Positions 8,880 to 17,704 of a stretch of 64,000 nt of DNA are shown here, piece after piece. The stretch covers positions 58,281 through 122,280 of the forward strand of contig NZ_WNXX01000012.1 of the NCBI RefSeq assembly GCF_009733795.1. Reading direction: 5' to 3'. The DNA comes from Actinotalea caeni (GTDB taxonomy: Bacteria; Actinomycetota; Actinomycetes; Actinomycetales; Beutenbergiaceae). Every line of letters starts with the position of its first letter. Position 1 is the stretch's first letter. A model generated the notes under the pieces. It saw nothing but the letters and a program-made list of their open reading frames with translations. It made no database searches and was not told where the DNA came from. The position numbers and the translations under genes are program-made.

Positions 8880-11204
8880 GGCGCGCGCCGCCGCGATCGC
8901 GGGGCGCAGCCCGCCGGGGTCGCCGGCGCGTGCCGGGTCGGGCGGGTGCGCCGCGACGGCCTCGCGCGCGACGCCGAGCGGCGCGTCCGCGGCGAGCATG
9001 ACCAGCGCCGTGCGGATGTCGCCGGCCTCGGCGAGCGCGGCCGCGGCGTCGGCGACCTCGGTGCCGGTCGCCTGCACCAGCATCCGCACGCAGCGGGCCC
9101 GCAGCTTGTCGTTGGTCGGGGCGACGTCGACCATGAGGTTGCCGTAGGTCTTGCCGAGGCGCACCATCACCGCCGTCGAGAACGCGTTGATCGCCATCTT
9201 GGTGGCGGTGCCGGCCTTCATCCGCGTCGACCCGGTGACGACCTCGGGCCCGGTGTCGAGCAGCACCGCGACGTCGACCTCGGTAGCGAGGGTCGCGTGC
9301 GGGTTGTTCGAGATCAACCCGGTCGCGGCGCCTGCTGCGCGGGCGGCGGCGAGCGCGCCGCCGACGAACGGCGTGCGGCCGCTCGCAGCCACCCCGACGA
9401 CGAGGTCGCGCGGACCGACGCCCGCGACGGCGGCGGCACCGGCCTCGCTGTCGTCCTCGGCGCCCTCGACGGCCCGCAGCATCGCCGCTGGGCCGCCCGC
9501 GAGGTGGGCGACGAACCCCTCGGTCCCGACGCCGTAGGTCGGCAGCAGCTCGGCGGCGTCGAGCGCCCCCAGCCGGCCGGAGGTGCCCGCGCCGACGTAG
9601 TGCACGCGGCCGCCGGCGGCGAGCGCGGCGACACCGGCGTCGACCAGCCGCGCGAGCGCGTCGGCCTGCGCGGCGACCGCTGCGGCGACGGTCGCGTCCT
9701 CGGCGAGCACGGTGGCGACGACGCCTGCCGAGTCGAGGGTGTCGAGCTCGAGGCTGCGCGGGTTGCGCTCCTCGGTCGGCGCCTGCAGGCCGACCAGGTC
9801 GCGCCAGTCCTCGCGCGGCGCGCAGCGGCGAGCCGCCTCCTCCGCGCTGGCGCGCCCGGCGCCGTGCACGAGCACCCGGTTGGCGGCCTCGGGTGCGGCG
9901 GTCGGGAAGCCGACGTGCACGACGACGGCGTCGGGGCGCCGCGCGAGCAGCTCGGCGACCTCGGGGCTGCGGTCCTTGGTGAGGACGGCGAGCCGGCGCC
10001 CCGCGGGCTCGCCCGCGACGAGACCGAGCCGCTCGGTCAGCACGCGCGGCGCGACGTCGTGCGTGGAGCTGGCGGCGTAGGCGGCGCGGAAGCGCAGGTC
10101 CAGCAGCCCGTCGCCGGGTCGCAGCGTGACGTCGCCGCGTGCCTCGGACGCGCGCCGGGCCGCCTCGGCGCCGACCTCGGCGAGCGCGGCGAGCGCGCCG
10201 TCGAGGGTCGGGACCGGGCCCTCGTGCCGACGACGGAGCCGGGCGACCCGGGTCGCGGCCTCGGTGAGCCGCTCGCGCGGCAGCCGACCGCTCTCGACCG
10301 CGGCGGCGAGCGTGGCGACGACGTGACGGAACGTGCCCTCGTCGACGTGGGCCGGCGAGCCGAGGCAGAGCAGGTCGGCGCCGGCGAGCAGCGCCTGCAC
10401 GGCGGCCTCGCCGATGTCGCCGGTGCGCTCCAGGACGGCGCCCATGTCGAGGGCGTCGGTGAGGACCGCTCCCGTGAACCCGGCCTCGCGCAGCAGCCGC
10501 GTCGTGGCCGGCTGCAGCGAGGTCAGCCCGTCCCCCAGGGCCGGCACCACGAGGTGGGCGAGCATGATCGCGTCCACCCCGGCGTCCGCGAGGGCACGGA
10601 AGGGCGCGAGGTCGCGCGCCTGCAGCGTGGCGAGATCGACGTCGAGCACCGGCACGCCGAGGTGGGAGTCGACCGCGGTGTCCCCGTGCCCGGGGGCGTG
10701 CTTGGCACAGCCGCCCACGCCGGCCTCGTGCAGGCCGGCGAGGAGCGCGGCGCCGTGCCGGGCGACGACGTCGGGCTCGGACCCGATCGCACGCGACCCG
10801 AGCACGACGTTGTCCGGGTCGGAGGCGACGTCGACGACCGGCGCGAGCGTGAGGTCGATGTCGCAGGCCCGCAGCAGGTCGCCGAGGGCGCGACCGGCTC
10901 GCCGGGTGAGGTCGACGTCGTCGACGGTGCCGAACGCGCTCGCGCCCGGCAGCGCCGAGCCGGTGGCCGCCTCGATGCGTGTGACGTCGCCGCCCTCCTC
11001 GTCGAGCGTCACGACGAGGTCGGGGTGGGCCGCGCGCAGGTCGGCCACCAGCCGGGCGGTCGTGGCGGCGTCGGGGGTGTTGGTCCCGAACAGGCACACC
11101 CCGCCGAGGCCCTCGGCGTCACGGATCCAGGCGGGCACGTCGGTGCCGTCGAAGGCGGCGAGCAGCACGCCGTGGACGGCGCGCAGGAGGTCGGTGTCGG
11201 TCAC
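8871..11204 (-). CDS. Fused GH3 beta-N-acetylhexosaminidase (NagZ-like) and N-acetylmuramate-6-phosphate etherase (MurQ)
   Basis: A 777-residue two-enzyme fusion. Residues 1 to about 340 are a GH3 domain with the NagZ motif KHAPGHGDTAVDSH (168-181) and nucleophile Asp250 in VLTDALDMGA. Residues 345-470 look like a reduced GH3 C-terminal domain or linker. Residues 476-777 are a full-length MurQ: TEERNPRS, the SIS sugar-phosphate loop GAGTSGRLGALDAAE (Glu552), EGAEDDSEAG, and GSTRMKAGTATKMAINAFS. NagZ releases terminal GlcNAc from muropeptide saccharides; MurQ cleaves the lactyl ether of MurNAc-6-P to GlcNAc-6-P. There is no signal peptide, so it should act in the cytoplasm. No MurNAc transporter or kinase is adjacent. 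Confidence 0.93.
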   Translation of the reverse strand: MTDTDLLRAVHGVLLAAFDGTDVPAWIRDAEGLGGVCLFGTNTPDAATTARLVADLRAAHPDLVVTLDEEGGDVTRIEAATGSALPGASAFGTVDDVDLTRRAGRALGDLLRACDIDLTLAPVVDVASDPDNVVLGSRAIGSEPDVVARHGAALLAGLHEAGVGGCAKHAPGHGDTAVDSHLGVPVLDVDLATLQARDLAPFRALADAGVDAIMLAHLVVPALGDGLTSLQPATTRLLREAGFTGAVLTDALDMGAVLERTGDIGEAAVQALLAGADLLCLGSPAHVDEGTFRHVVATLAAAVESGRLPRERLTEAATRVARLRRRHEGPVPTLDGALAALAEVGAEAARRASEARGDVTLRPGDGLLDLRFRAAYAASSTHDVAPRVLTERLGLVAGEPAGRRLAVLTKDRSPEVAELLARRPDAVVVHVGFPTAAPEAANRVLVHGAGRASAEEAARRCAPREDWRDLVGLQAPTEERNPRSLELDTLDSAGVVATVLAEDATVAAAVAAQADALARLVDAGVAALAAGGRVHYVGAGTSGRLGALDAAELLPTYGVGTEGFVAHLAGGPAAMLRAVEGAEDDSEAGAAAVAGVGPRDLVVGVAASGRTPFVGGALAAARAAGAATGLISNNPHATLATEVDVAVLLDTGPEVVTGSTRMKAGTATKMAINAFSTAVMVRLGKTYGNLMVDVAPTNDKLRARCVRMLVQATGTEVADAAAALAEAGDIRTALVMLAADAPLGVAREAVAAHPPDPARAGDPGGLRPAIAAARAGA

Positions 11205-11244
11205 GAGGCACAGTCAACACGCTTCTGCGGGCCAGGCGTGCGGC

Positions 11245-12429
11245 TCACCGCGAGGTCACGCCCCGGACGTCACGGCGGTACTGGCCGGGCGCACGTCCGG
11301 TGGCACGCTTGAACGCCACGCTCATGTACTCGCTGTGCTTGAACCCGAGCCGTTCCGCCACCTGCGGCAGCGTCAGGTCGGTCGTCGCGAGCAGGTCGGC
11401 GACGTGCGCCATGCGGACCCGCGTGATCTCGGCGTGGACCGTGCGGCCGAGGTGCTTGACGAAGCGCAGGTCCAGCGCGCGCCGGGACGACCCGACGTGC
11501 CTCAGCACGTCGTCGACCCTGATTTCCCGCAGGCCGCGGTCGCGGATGAACCGCAGCGCGGCCACGACCTGCGAGTCCTCGACCGAGAGGATCTCCGAGG
11601 ACTGCCGCGGCACGACGCGGACCGGCGGGATGTGGCGCAGCCCCGGCGGCACGGCCTCCCCGGCCATCAGCCTGTCGAGCATCTGCGCTGCCAGGTAACC
11701 GGTGCGTCGGGTGTCGGGCTCGATGCTCGACAGCGGCGGGGAGGTCAGGGTGCCGATCAGGTCGTCGTTGTCCACGCCGAGCACCGCGACCGCGTCGGGC
11801 ACGGGGATGCCTGCGATCGTGCACGCCTCGAGGACCTCCTGGCCGGCGATGTCATAGCACGCGAGCACGCCGACCGGTTTCGGCAACCCCTGCAGCCACT
11901 CCGCGAGGCGCTGCCGGTCGCGCGAGCGCATACCCGAGCGCTGCATCGCGAACATCTGCGCCCCGTGCCCTCTGGCCTGCACGTGGTGGAGGAAGCGCTC
12001 GCCCCGCGTGCGTGACCACTCGAAGCGCTCGTCACCGCAGAAGGCGAAGTGGCGCAGCCCTCGGTCCGCGAGGTGCTCGACGGCGAGCCGGGCGATCGCG
12101 TCGTCGTCGGTCTCCACCCCGGGGAGCTCGGGCACCAGGCGCGCCGCCGAGAGATCGACGGTCGGCAGTCCGAGCCGCCTCACCAGCGCTGCGGTCTCCG
12201 AGGTCTCCACACGCGCGATCAGACCGTGACCGTGCCACCCGTCGAGCCACGAGAAGTCGGTCTCGTGACGGCTGTGCTCAGCGACGTACAGCGCCCACCC
12301 GGGGTGCTCGCGCACGTAGGCGTGGATGCCACCGAGCAGGCCGCGTGCGTACGCGTTCGACGTCTCGACGAGGAGTGCGACGTGGCGGGCGGGGCGGTCG
12401 AGGGGCACGTCATAGATCTTATGAACCAT
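11245..12429 (-). CDS. XylR-type transcriptional regulator (LacI-like sensor plus AraC DNA-binding domain)
   Basis: A protein of about 394 residues. The N-terminal 270 or so residues form a periplasmic-binding-protein-like sugar sensor (RHVALLVETSNAYARGLLGG; GIPVPDAVAVLGVDNDDL; PPLSSIEPD). The last 100 hold two AraC helix-turn-helices, ending in LPQVAERLGFKHSEYMSVAFKR. This is the architecture of XylR, a sugar-activated regulator. It diverges from the catabolic operon at 12495 with 65 bases between, which contain a perfect inverted repeat. The start is uncertain: ATG 12429 lies inside that repeat; GTG 12408 or ATG 12492 are possible. Confidence 0.88.
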   Translation of the reverse strand: MVHKIYDVPLDRPARHVALLVETSNAYARGLLGGIHAYVREHPGWALYVAEHSRHETDFSWLDGWHGHGLIARVETSETAALVRRLGLPTVDLSAARLVPELPGVETDDDAIARLAVEHLADRGLRHFAFCGDERFEWSRTRGERFLHHVQARGHGAQMFAMQRSGMRSRDRQRLAEWLQGLPKPVGVLACYDIAGQEVLEACTIAGIPVPDAVAVLGVDNDDLIGTLTSPPLSSIEPDTRRTGYLAAQMLDRLMAGEAVPPGLRHIPPVRVVPRQSSEILSVEDSQVVAALRFIRDRGLREIRVDDVLRHVGSSRRALDLRFVKHLGRTVHAEITRVRMAHVADLLATTDLTLPQVAERLGFKHSEYMSVAFKRATGRAPGQYRRDVRGVTSR

Positions 12430-12448
12430 GCTGGATAACGCATGGTTC
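12423..12448. promoter_or_regulatory. Operator-like perfect inverted repeat between regulator and operon
   Basis: GAACCATGC (12423-12431) and GCATGGTTC (12440-12448) form a perfect 9-bp inverted repeat with an 8-base AT-rich spacer. It lies at the 5' end of the regulator gene and its right arm contains the predicted -35 of the divergent operon, a placement that suits both autoregulation and operon control. Confidence 0.7.
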
Positions 12449-12471
12449 GACGACCGCCACCTTCCTAGATT
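12443..12471 (+). promoter_or_regulatory. Predicted promoter of the 12.5-20.4 kb operon
   Basis: TGGTTC (12443-12448) and TAGATT (12466-12471) are separated by exactly 17 bases, a sigma-70-like arrangement. The GGAGGAGG ribosome site follows just before the ATG at 12495. The -35 is inside the operator right arm. Confidence 0.5.
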
Positions 12472-12494
12472 CGTCGGGACGGAGGAGGTCATAG

Positions 12495-13607
12495 ATGACT
12501 GAGAAGGTCCGGGTGGGCGTCGTCGGCCTCGGCTTCGGTGCCGAGTTCATCCCCATCTACCAGGCACATCCCGACGCGGAGATGCTCGCGGTGTGCCAGC
12601 GCACCCGGTCGGCGCTGGACCGCACCGCCGAGCAGTTCGGGGTGCCGCGCCGCTACACCGACATCACCGACCTCCTCGCCGACCCGGAGATCGACGCCGT
12701 CCACATCAACACCCCGATCCCGGACCACGCGGCGCAGTCGATCGCCGCTCTGGAGGCGGGCAAGCACGTCGCCTGCACGGTGCCGATGGCGACGACGCTG
12801 GAGGAGATCGAGGCCGTCGTGACCGCCGCACGGCGCTCCGGCCGCAACTACATGATGATGGAGACCGTCGTCTACTCCCGCGAGTTCCTGCACGTGCAGT
12901 CGCTCGTGGCGGACGGGACCATCGGCCGCATCCAGTTCCTGCGCGGCGCCCATCACCAGGAGATGGCCGGCTGGCCCGGCTACTGGGAGGGGCTGCCGCC
13001 GATGCACTACGCCACGCACGCGGTGAGCCCCGTGCTGGCGCTGGCGGGCTCGCTGGCCGAGAGCGTGGTCTGCCTCGGGTCGGGCCGCATCTCCGAGGAC
13101 CTGAGCGCGCGCTACGGCTCGCCGTTCGCGGTCGAGACGGCGTTGATCACCACGCGTGACGGCATCGTGCACGCCGAGGTGGCCCGTTCGCTCTTCGAGA
13201 CCGCGCGCGAGTACGTCGAGAGCTTCACGGTCTTCGGCGACCGCGCGACGTTCGAGTGGGAGCAGACCCAGGGCGCCGGTCACGTGCTGCACGTGGGCGA
13301 GCAGCCGCAGCGCATCGAGGTGCGCGACTTCGCCGACCGGCTGCCCGCTGAGATCGCCCCGTTCACCACCCGCGGTGTCTACGGCGACGACAACGAGCAT
13401 CTCTCCTTCGTGCAGGGTGCCGGCCACGGCGGCTCCCACCCGCACCTGGCGCACGAGTTCCTCAGGAGCATCGTCGAGCACCGCGCGCCGGCCATCGACG
13501 CGGAGACGGCCGCGAACTGGACCGCGGTGGGCATCTGCGCCCACGAGTCGGCGATGGCGGACGGCGCGCGCGTCCGCATCCCCGACTTCACCGGAGCAGG
13601 GTCATGA
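12495..13607 (+). CDS. Gfo/Idh/MocA-family oxidoreductase with altered EKP motif
   Basis: A 370-residue dehydrogenase: N-terminal Rossmann fold (RVGVVGLGFGAEFIPIY) and the C-terminal alpha/beta sugar-binding domain. The family's catalytic EKP motif is replaced by C-T-V-P (residues 94-97, in GKHVACTVPMAT), so the usual lysine is missing. Histidines in MHYATHAVSP may serve in catalysis. Members oxidise a sugar or cyclitol hydroxyl with NAD(P). It is the first gene of the operon, with a strong GGAGGAGG ribosome site, and overlaps the next gene by ATGA. It could be a dehydrogenase with different chemistry or a non-redox relative. Confidence 0.88.
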   Translation: MTEKVRVGVVGLGFGAEFIPIYQAHPDAEMLAVCQRTRSALDRTAEQFGVPRRYTDITDLLADPEIDAVHINTPIPDHAAQSIAALEAGKHVACTVPMATTLEEIEAVVTAARRSGRNYMMMETVVYSREFLHVQSLVADGTIGRIQFLRGAHHQEMAGWPGYWEGLPPMHYATHAVSPVLALAGSLAESVVCLGSGRISEDLSARYGSPFAVETALITTRDGIVHAEVARSLFETAREYVESFTVFGDRATFEWEQTQGAGHVLHVGEQPQRIEVRDFADRLPAEIAPFTTRGVYGDDNEHLSFVQGAGHGGSHPHLAHEFLRSIVEHRAPAIDAETAANWTAVGICAHESAMADGARVRIPDFTGAGS

Positions 13608-14419
13608 CCCGCGGCGCGACGCTGTCGGTCGCGACGATCTGCTTCGACGGCTTCGGCGACGAGGACTTCGTCCCCACCTTCGAGCTCGCACCCCGGCTCG
13701 GCGTGCGCGACCTCGAGATCAACGCGTGGTACGGGCGGAACCTGACCCCGGCAGGTGTCGACGGCCTGCTCGGCCGCTGCCGGCACGCCGGGCTGCGCCC
13801 CGCCACGCTGCAGGTCTCGCCGTTCGACCCCGGACCCGAGAGCGCCGACCTGGCGCGCGAGGTCGCGCGCTGGCTGTGGCTGTTCGAGGTCGCCCATCGC
13901 CTCGGTGTCGACGTCATCAAGGCCACCGGCGCTCGCCGGGACACCCGCGGCGGGCTCGCGGCCGTCATCGAGCTGCTGGGCCACGTCGTCCCGGTCGCCG
14001 AGCAGCACGGTCTCACCATCGCGGTGGAGAACCACGTCGGCAACGTCCTCGAGCACCCCGAGGACTACCGGCGGATCTTCGAGGAGGTGCCCTCGGGCGC
14101 CGTCGGGATGTGCCTGGACACCGGGCACTTCGTCGCCTCCGGCCACGACCCGGCCGCGGTCGCGCGCGAGTTCGCCGACCGCGTCGTGCACATCGACCTC
14201 AAGGACTGCACCGGACCCGGCCCTGGCCGCTTCGTCCGGTTCGGCGAGGGCGTCGTCGACTTCGACGCCGTCCTCGCCCAAGCGATCACACCCGCGTTCG
14301 GCGGGTACGTCGTCGTCGAGCTGCCGCTCGTCGACCGGGCGACCGTGATCGCCGACCTCCAGGCGGGCGTGCGGATCGCGTCCCGCCACCTCTCGCCGCA
14401 ACCCTCGCACGAGCACTAA
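13604..14419 (+). CDS. Sugar phosphate isomerase/epimerase-like TIM-barrel protein
   Basis: A 271-residue xylose-isomerase-like TIM barrel (AP_endonuc_2 family). Metal-ligand positions expected for the family are visible: the glutamate in IAVENHVGNV, the Asp/His of GMCLDTGHFVASG, the HIDLKDC aspartate and the final VVELPLVD glutamate. Relatives include IolE, IolI and enzymes that epimerise or hydrolyse keto-sugars. It sits between the first dehydrogenase (4-base overlap) and the transporter genes, so it probably acts on the oxidised product. The exact reaction is not deducible. Confidence 0.85.
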   Translation: MTRGATLSVATICFDGFGDEDFVPTFELAPRLGVRDLEINAWYGRNLTPAGVDGLLGRCRHAGLRPATLQVSPFDPGPESADLAREVARWLWLFEVAHRLGVDVIKATGARRDTRGGLAAVIELLGHVVPVAEQHGLTIAVENHVGNVLEHPEDYRRIFEEVPSGAVGMCLDTGHFVASGHDPAAVAREFADRVVHIDLKDCTGPGPGRFVRFGEGVVDFDAVLAQAITPAFGGYVVVELPLVDRATVIADLQAGVRIASRHLSPQPSHEH

Positions 14420-14427
14420 GGAGAACC

Positions 14428-15774
14428 ATGTCCTACGCAGGCAGAGTCGCCGCGCGTCCTTCCCGCCCCCGGCGCCGCTATGCGGCGGCGCCCGTCGCCG
14501 CCCTGGCAGTCGGCCTCGTCGTCGCCGCGTGCGGCGGCGACGAGGGCGACGCCCCCGGCGGTGACGAGCTCTCCGCAGAGGGCCCGCTGACGATCGCGTG
14601 GTACGGGTCCGACGCCCGCAACGCCGCTGTCCAGGAGGTCGTGGACATCTTCGGCGGCCAGAACCCTGACCTGGTGATCGAGACCCAGCCCACGACGTTC
14701 GACGGGCACTGGGACCGGCTGTCGGTGCAGGCCTCGGCGAACAACCTGCCGTGCGTGCCCGCGATGCAGTCCCGCTACCAGACCCGCTACGAGGACCGCG
14801 GCTCCCTGATGCCGCTGGAAGGTCTGATCGAGGACGGCACCATCGACGTCTCCGGCATCCCGGAGGAGGTCGTGGAGAGCAACCGCAACGCCGACGGCCA
14901 CATCTACTCCATCCCCTACGGGATCTGGTACGAGGGTGCCGTGCTCAACCTGCCCGCGCTGGAGAGCGCCGGTGTCGAGGCCCCCGACGCCGGCAACGAC
15001 TGGAGCGGCTACGTCGACTGGGCGATCGCCGCCCAGCCCGACCTCGGCGACTCCTTCGCGCTGGCCTCCCAGGGCGGCAGCATCACACAGTTCCAGATGT
15101 GGGCGCTCAGCCAGGGCGAGGACCTCTTCGCCGACGACGCCGCCGGCTTCAGCAAGGAGACGCTCGTCGCGTGGTACGAGCTCTGGCTCGGGGCGATCGA
15201 GTCGGGCGCCACGCCGCCGCCGGAGATCGCAGCCGAGTTCGCCGGCGTGCCGACCTCCGAGAGCATGATGGCGGTCGGGCTGACGCTGGTCAGCGCGACC
15301 GGTGACAACAACGCCTCCGACATGCAGATCACGCTCGACCAGAACGGATTGGGCGCGGTCTCGATGGCGCTGGCCCCCACGGGCGGCAAGCCCCAGGTGG
15401 TGGGCGCCAACTCCTGGGCCATCTCGGAGAACTGCACCAACGTCGCCGCCGCCGCCGAGTTCATCAACTTCTTCATCAGCTCCTCGGAGGGTGCGTTCAT
15501 CCTGCAGACCCAGACCGGTCTGCCGCCGGCCACCGCGGTCGCCGAGGAGATGCTCGCCTCCGCCGACGTCGCGGACTCGATCAAGGAGCGCATCGCCCTC
15601 TACAACGAGATCCTCGCCGCCGGCGGCTACGTCGACATCTGGCCCGACGGCACCCAGGCGCTGGTCGGCCAGTTCACGACCAGCTGGGAAGAGGTGATGT
15701 TCGGTCAGACGGCGCCCGACGCCGCAGCCGACGCGTTCATCACCCAGGTGGAGACCGCGCTCTCCGGGTTCTGA
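14428..15774 (+). CDS. ABC sugar transporter substrate-binding lipoprotein
   Basis: A 448-residue extracellular solute-binding protein of family 1. It has an Arg-rich N-terminus, a hydrophobic segment and a lipobox ending VVAAC, with the lipidated Cys35. The mature protein shows the bilobed fold pattern (PLTIAWYGSDARNAAVQEVV; YSIPYGIWYEGAVLNL; ANSWAISENCTN). It captures the operon substrate outside the membrane for the two permeases. AAGGAG precedes the ATG closely. A strong hairpin follows the stop, probably raising its expression over the downstream genes. Confidence 0.93.
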   Translation: MSYAGRVAARPSRPRRRYAAAPVAALAVGLVVAACGGDEGDAPGGDELSAEGPLTIAWYGSDARNAAVQEVVDIFGGQNPDLVIETQPTTFDGHWDRLSVQASANNLPCVPAMQSRYQTRYEDRGSLMPLEGLIEDGTIDVSGIPEEVVESNRNADGHIYSIPYGIWYEGAVLNLPALESAGVEAPDAGNDWSGYVDWAIAAQPDLGDSFALASQGGSITQFQMWALSQGEDLFADDAAGFSKETLVAWYELWLGAIESGATPPPEIAAEFAGVPTSESMMAVGLTLVSATGDNNASDMQITLDQNGLGAVSMALAPTGGKPQVVGANSWAISENCTNVAAAAEFINFFISSSEGAFILQTQTGLPPATAVAEEMLASADVADSIKERIALYNEILAAGGYVDIWPDGTQALVGQFTTSWEEVMFGQTAPDAAADAFITQVETALSGF

Positions 15775-15778
15775 CCGA

Positions 15779-15813
15779 GGTGGTGGGCAAGCTCGCGCGG
15801 CGTGCCCACCACC
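15779..15813 (+). terminator. Intercistronic hairpin after the binding-protein gene
   Basis: A perfect 11-bp inverted repeat (15779-15789 and 15803-15813, 13-base loop) lies between the binding-protein stop and the first permease. There is no T-run and translation resumes 18 bases later, so I read it as an mRNA-stabilising or partially terminating element. Confidence 0.65.
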
Positions 15814-15830
15814 CCCAGAAGGGGCATCTC

Positions 15831-16838
15831 ATGGCTGTCACCACCGCACGAGCCCACCAGCGGCGGCGTCGTCCGGCCGGGTCCGGCGCCGGCGCCGTCG
15901 CCGGTGGCGGGAGCCACCAGCGACGGCCCGACCAGGGCTGGACCGAGACCAGACGAGCCACGCTGGCCGGGTACCTGTTCCTGTCACCGTGGCTGCTCGG
16001 CTTCTTCGGCATCACGGCGCTGCCGATGCTCGGCTCGCTCGCACTGTCGTTCACCAACTTCTCCGGCTCCTTCAGCCGGATGGAGTGGGTGGGTCTGGAC
16101 AACTACCGGATCATGTTCACGGTCGACCCCGCCTACTGGGGATCGGTCCGCGTCACCCTGCTGTACGTCCTGCTCTCGGTGCCGGCGATGCTGGTCTTCG
16201 CCCTCACCGTGGCGACGTTGCTCAACAAGGGCATCCGGGCGCTCGGGATCTACCGCACCGTGTTCTACATCCCCTCGCTGCTCGGCAGCAGCGTCGCGAT
16301 CGCGGTGCTCTGGCGCTTCGTGTGGGGTGAGTCCGGGCTGGTCAACGCCGTGCTGGGCGTCGTCGGCATTGACGGTCGCAGCTGGATCGGCAACCCCGAC
16401 ACCGCGCTCTTCACGATCATGGTGCTCAACGTCTGGACGTTCGGCTCGCCGATGATCATCTTCCTCGCCGGGCTGCGACAGGTGCCGACCGAGCTGTACG
16501 AGGCCGCGGCGCTCGACGGCGCAGGTCGACGCGCGCGGTACTGGTACATCACGCTGCCGTCGATCTCGCCCGTGGTGCTCTTCAACGGCATCCTGGCGAC
16601 GATCGGCGGGTTCCAGGCCTTCACACAGGTCTACGTGGTCAGCGGCGGCACCGGCGGCCCCGCGGGCTCCACGCTGTTCTACACGCTGCTGCTCTACCAG
16701 CGCGCCTTCACCGAGCTGCGGTTCGGGTACGCCTCGGCGATGGCATGGGCGCTGCTCGTCGTGATCGCCGCCGTCACCGCCGCGGTGTTCGCCAGCGGCC
16801 GCTTCTGGGTCCACTACGGAGATGGGGAGGAGCGATGA
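15831..16838 (+). CDS. ABC sugar transporter permease 1 (MalF type)
   Basis: A 335-residue inner-membrane permease with about six membrane helices after a 45-residue basic N-terminus. The EAA loop that docks the ATPase is seen in ELYEAAALDGAGRRARYWYI. YIPSLLGSSVAIAVLWRFVWG is typical of CUT1-family MalF/UgpA permeases. The ATG at 15831 has AAGGGG upstream. It overlaps the second permease by ATGA. No ATPase gene is in the operon, so a shared MsiK-like ATPase elsewhere is likely. Confidence 0.92.
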   Translation: MAVTTARAHQRRRRPAGSGAGAVAGGGSHQRRPDQGWTETRRATLAGYLFLSPWLLGFFGITALPMLGSLALSFTNFSGSFSRMEWVGLDNYRIMFTVDPAYWGSVRVTLLYVLLSVPAMLVFALTVATLLNKGIRALGIYRTVFYIPSLLGSSVAIAVLWRFVWGESGLVNAVLGVVGIDGRSWIGNPDTALFTIMVLNVWTFGSPMIIFLAGLRQVPTELYEAAALDGAGRRARYWYITLPSISPVVLFNGILATIGGFQAFTQVYVVSGGTGGPAGSTLFYTLLLYQRAFTELRFGYASAMAWALLVVIAAVTAAVFASGRFWVHYGDGEER

Positions 16839-17704
16839 CCGCCGTCGCCGCCCGCCACCGGCCGCACCAGGTGAGCCACCGGGTGCAACGCACGTTCATC
16901 CACGTCGGGCTGGTCTCTGCCGCGTTCGTGATGTCCTACCCGCTGCTGTGGATGACGGCGTCGGCCTTCCGTCCCTCGGAGCAGGTGCTCGTCGAGGACA
17001 GCCTGTGGGTCTCCACCCCGACGCTGGAGAACTTCGTCAACGGCTGGACCAGCGTCGCCCAGACCAGCTTCGGGACGTTCTTCCTCAACTCGCTGGTGAT
17101 CTCCGCGCTGGCGGTGCTCGGCAACGTGCTCTCGTGCTCGCTGGCGGCCTATGCGTTCGCGCGGCTGAGGTTCCCTGGCCGACGGGTGTGGTTCGCGCTC
17201 ATGATCGGCACGATCATGCTCCCGTACCACGTGCTGCTCATCCCCCAGTACCTGCTGTTCAACTCTCTCGGCTGGGTCGACACGTTCCTGCCGCTGGTCG
17301 TGCCGCGGTTCCTCGCGACCGAGGCCTTCTTCGTGTTCCTGCTGGTGCAGTTCTTCCGCCTCATCCCCAAGGACCTGGCCGAGGCGGCCCGGATCGACGG
17401 CTGCGGTCATGCACGGATCTTCGGTCAGATCATGGTCCCGCTGGCCGTGCCCGCGCTCGCCACGACCGCTGCGTTCTCGTTCATCTGGTCGTGGAACGAC
17501 TTCCTCAACCCGCTGATCTACCTCACCAGCCAGGGCAACTACACCGTGCCGATCGGGCTGGCGCTGTTCGTCGATGCCTCGGGCACGTCCAACTACGGCG
17601 GCCTCTTCGCGATGTCGCTCCTCTCCCTGCTGCCGGTCATCGGCTTCTTCCTCGCCTTCCAGCGCCTCCTGCTGGACGGCATCTCGACGACAGGACTCAA
17701 GTGA
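16835..17704 (+). CDS. ABC sugar transporter permease 2 (MalG type)
   Basis: A 289-residue inner-membrane permease with six predicted helices. The EAA motif is DLAEAARIDGCGHARIFGQI, and the C-terminal block SFIWSWNDFLNPLIYL is characteristic of MalG/UgpE-type CUT1 permeases. It pairs with the preceding permease to form the channel. Its stop overlaps the GTG start of the SDR gene, so translation is coupled. Confidence 0.92.
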   Translation: MTAVAARHRPHQVSHRVQRTFIHVGLVSAAFVMSYPLLWMTASAFRPSEQVLVEDSLWVSTPTLENFVNGWTSVAQTSFGTFFLNSLVISALAVLGNVLSCSLAAYAFARLRFPGRRVWFALMIGTIMLPYHVLLIPQYLLFNSLGWVDTFLPLVVPRFLATEAFFVFLLVQFFRLIPKDLAEAARIDGCGHARIFGQIMVPLAVPALATTAAFSFIWSWNDFLNPLIYLTSQGNYTVPIGLALFVDASGTSNYGGLFAMSLLSLLPVIGFFLAFQRLLLDGISTTGLK

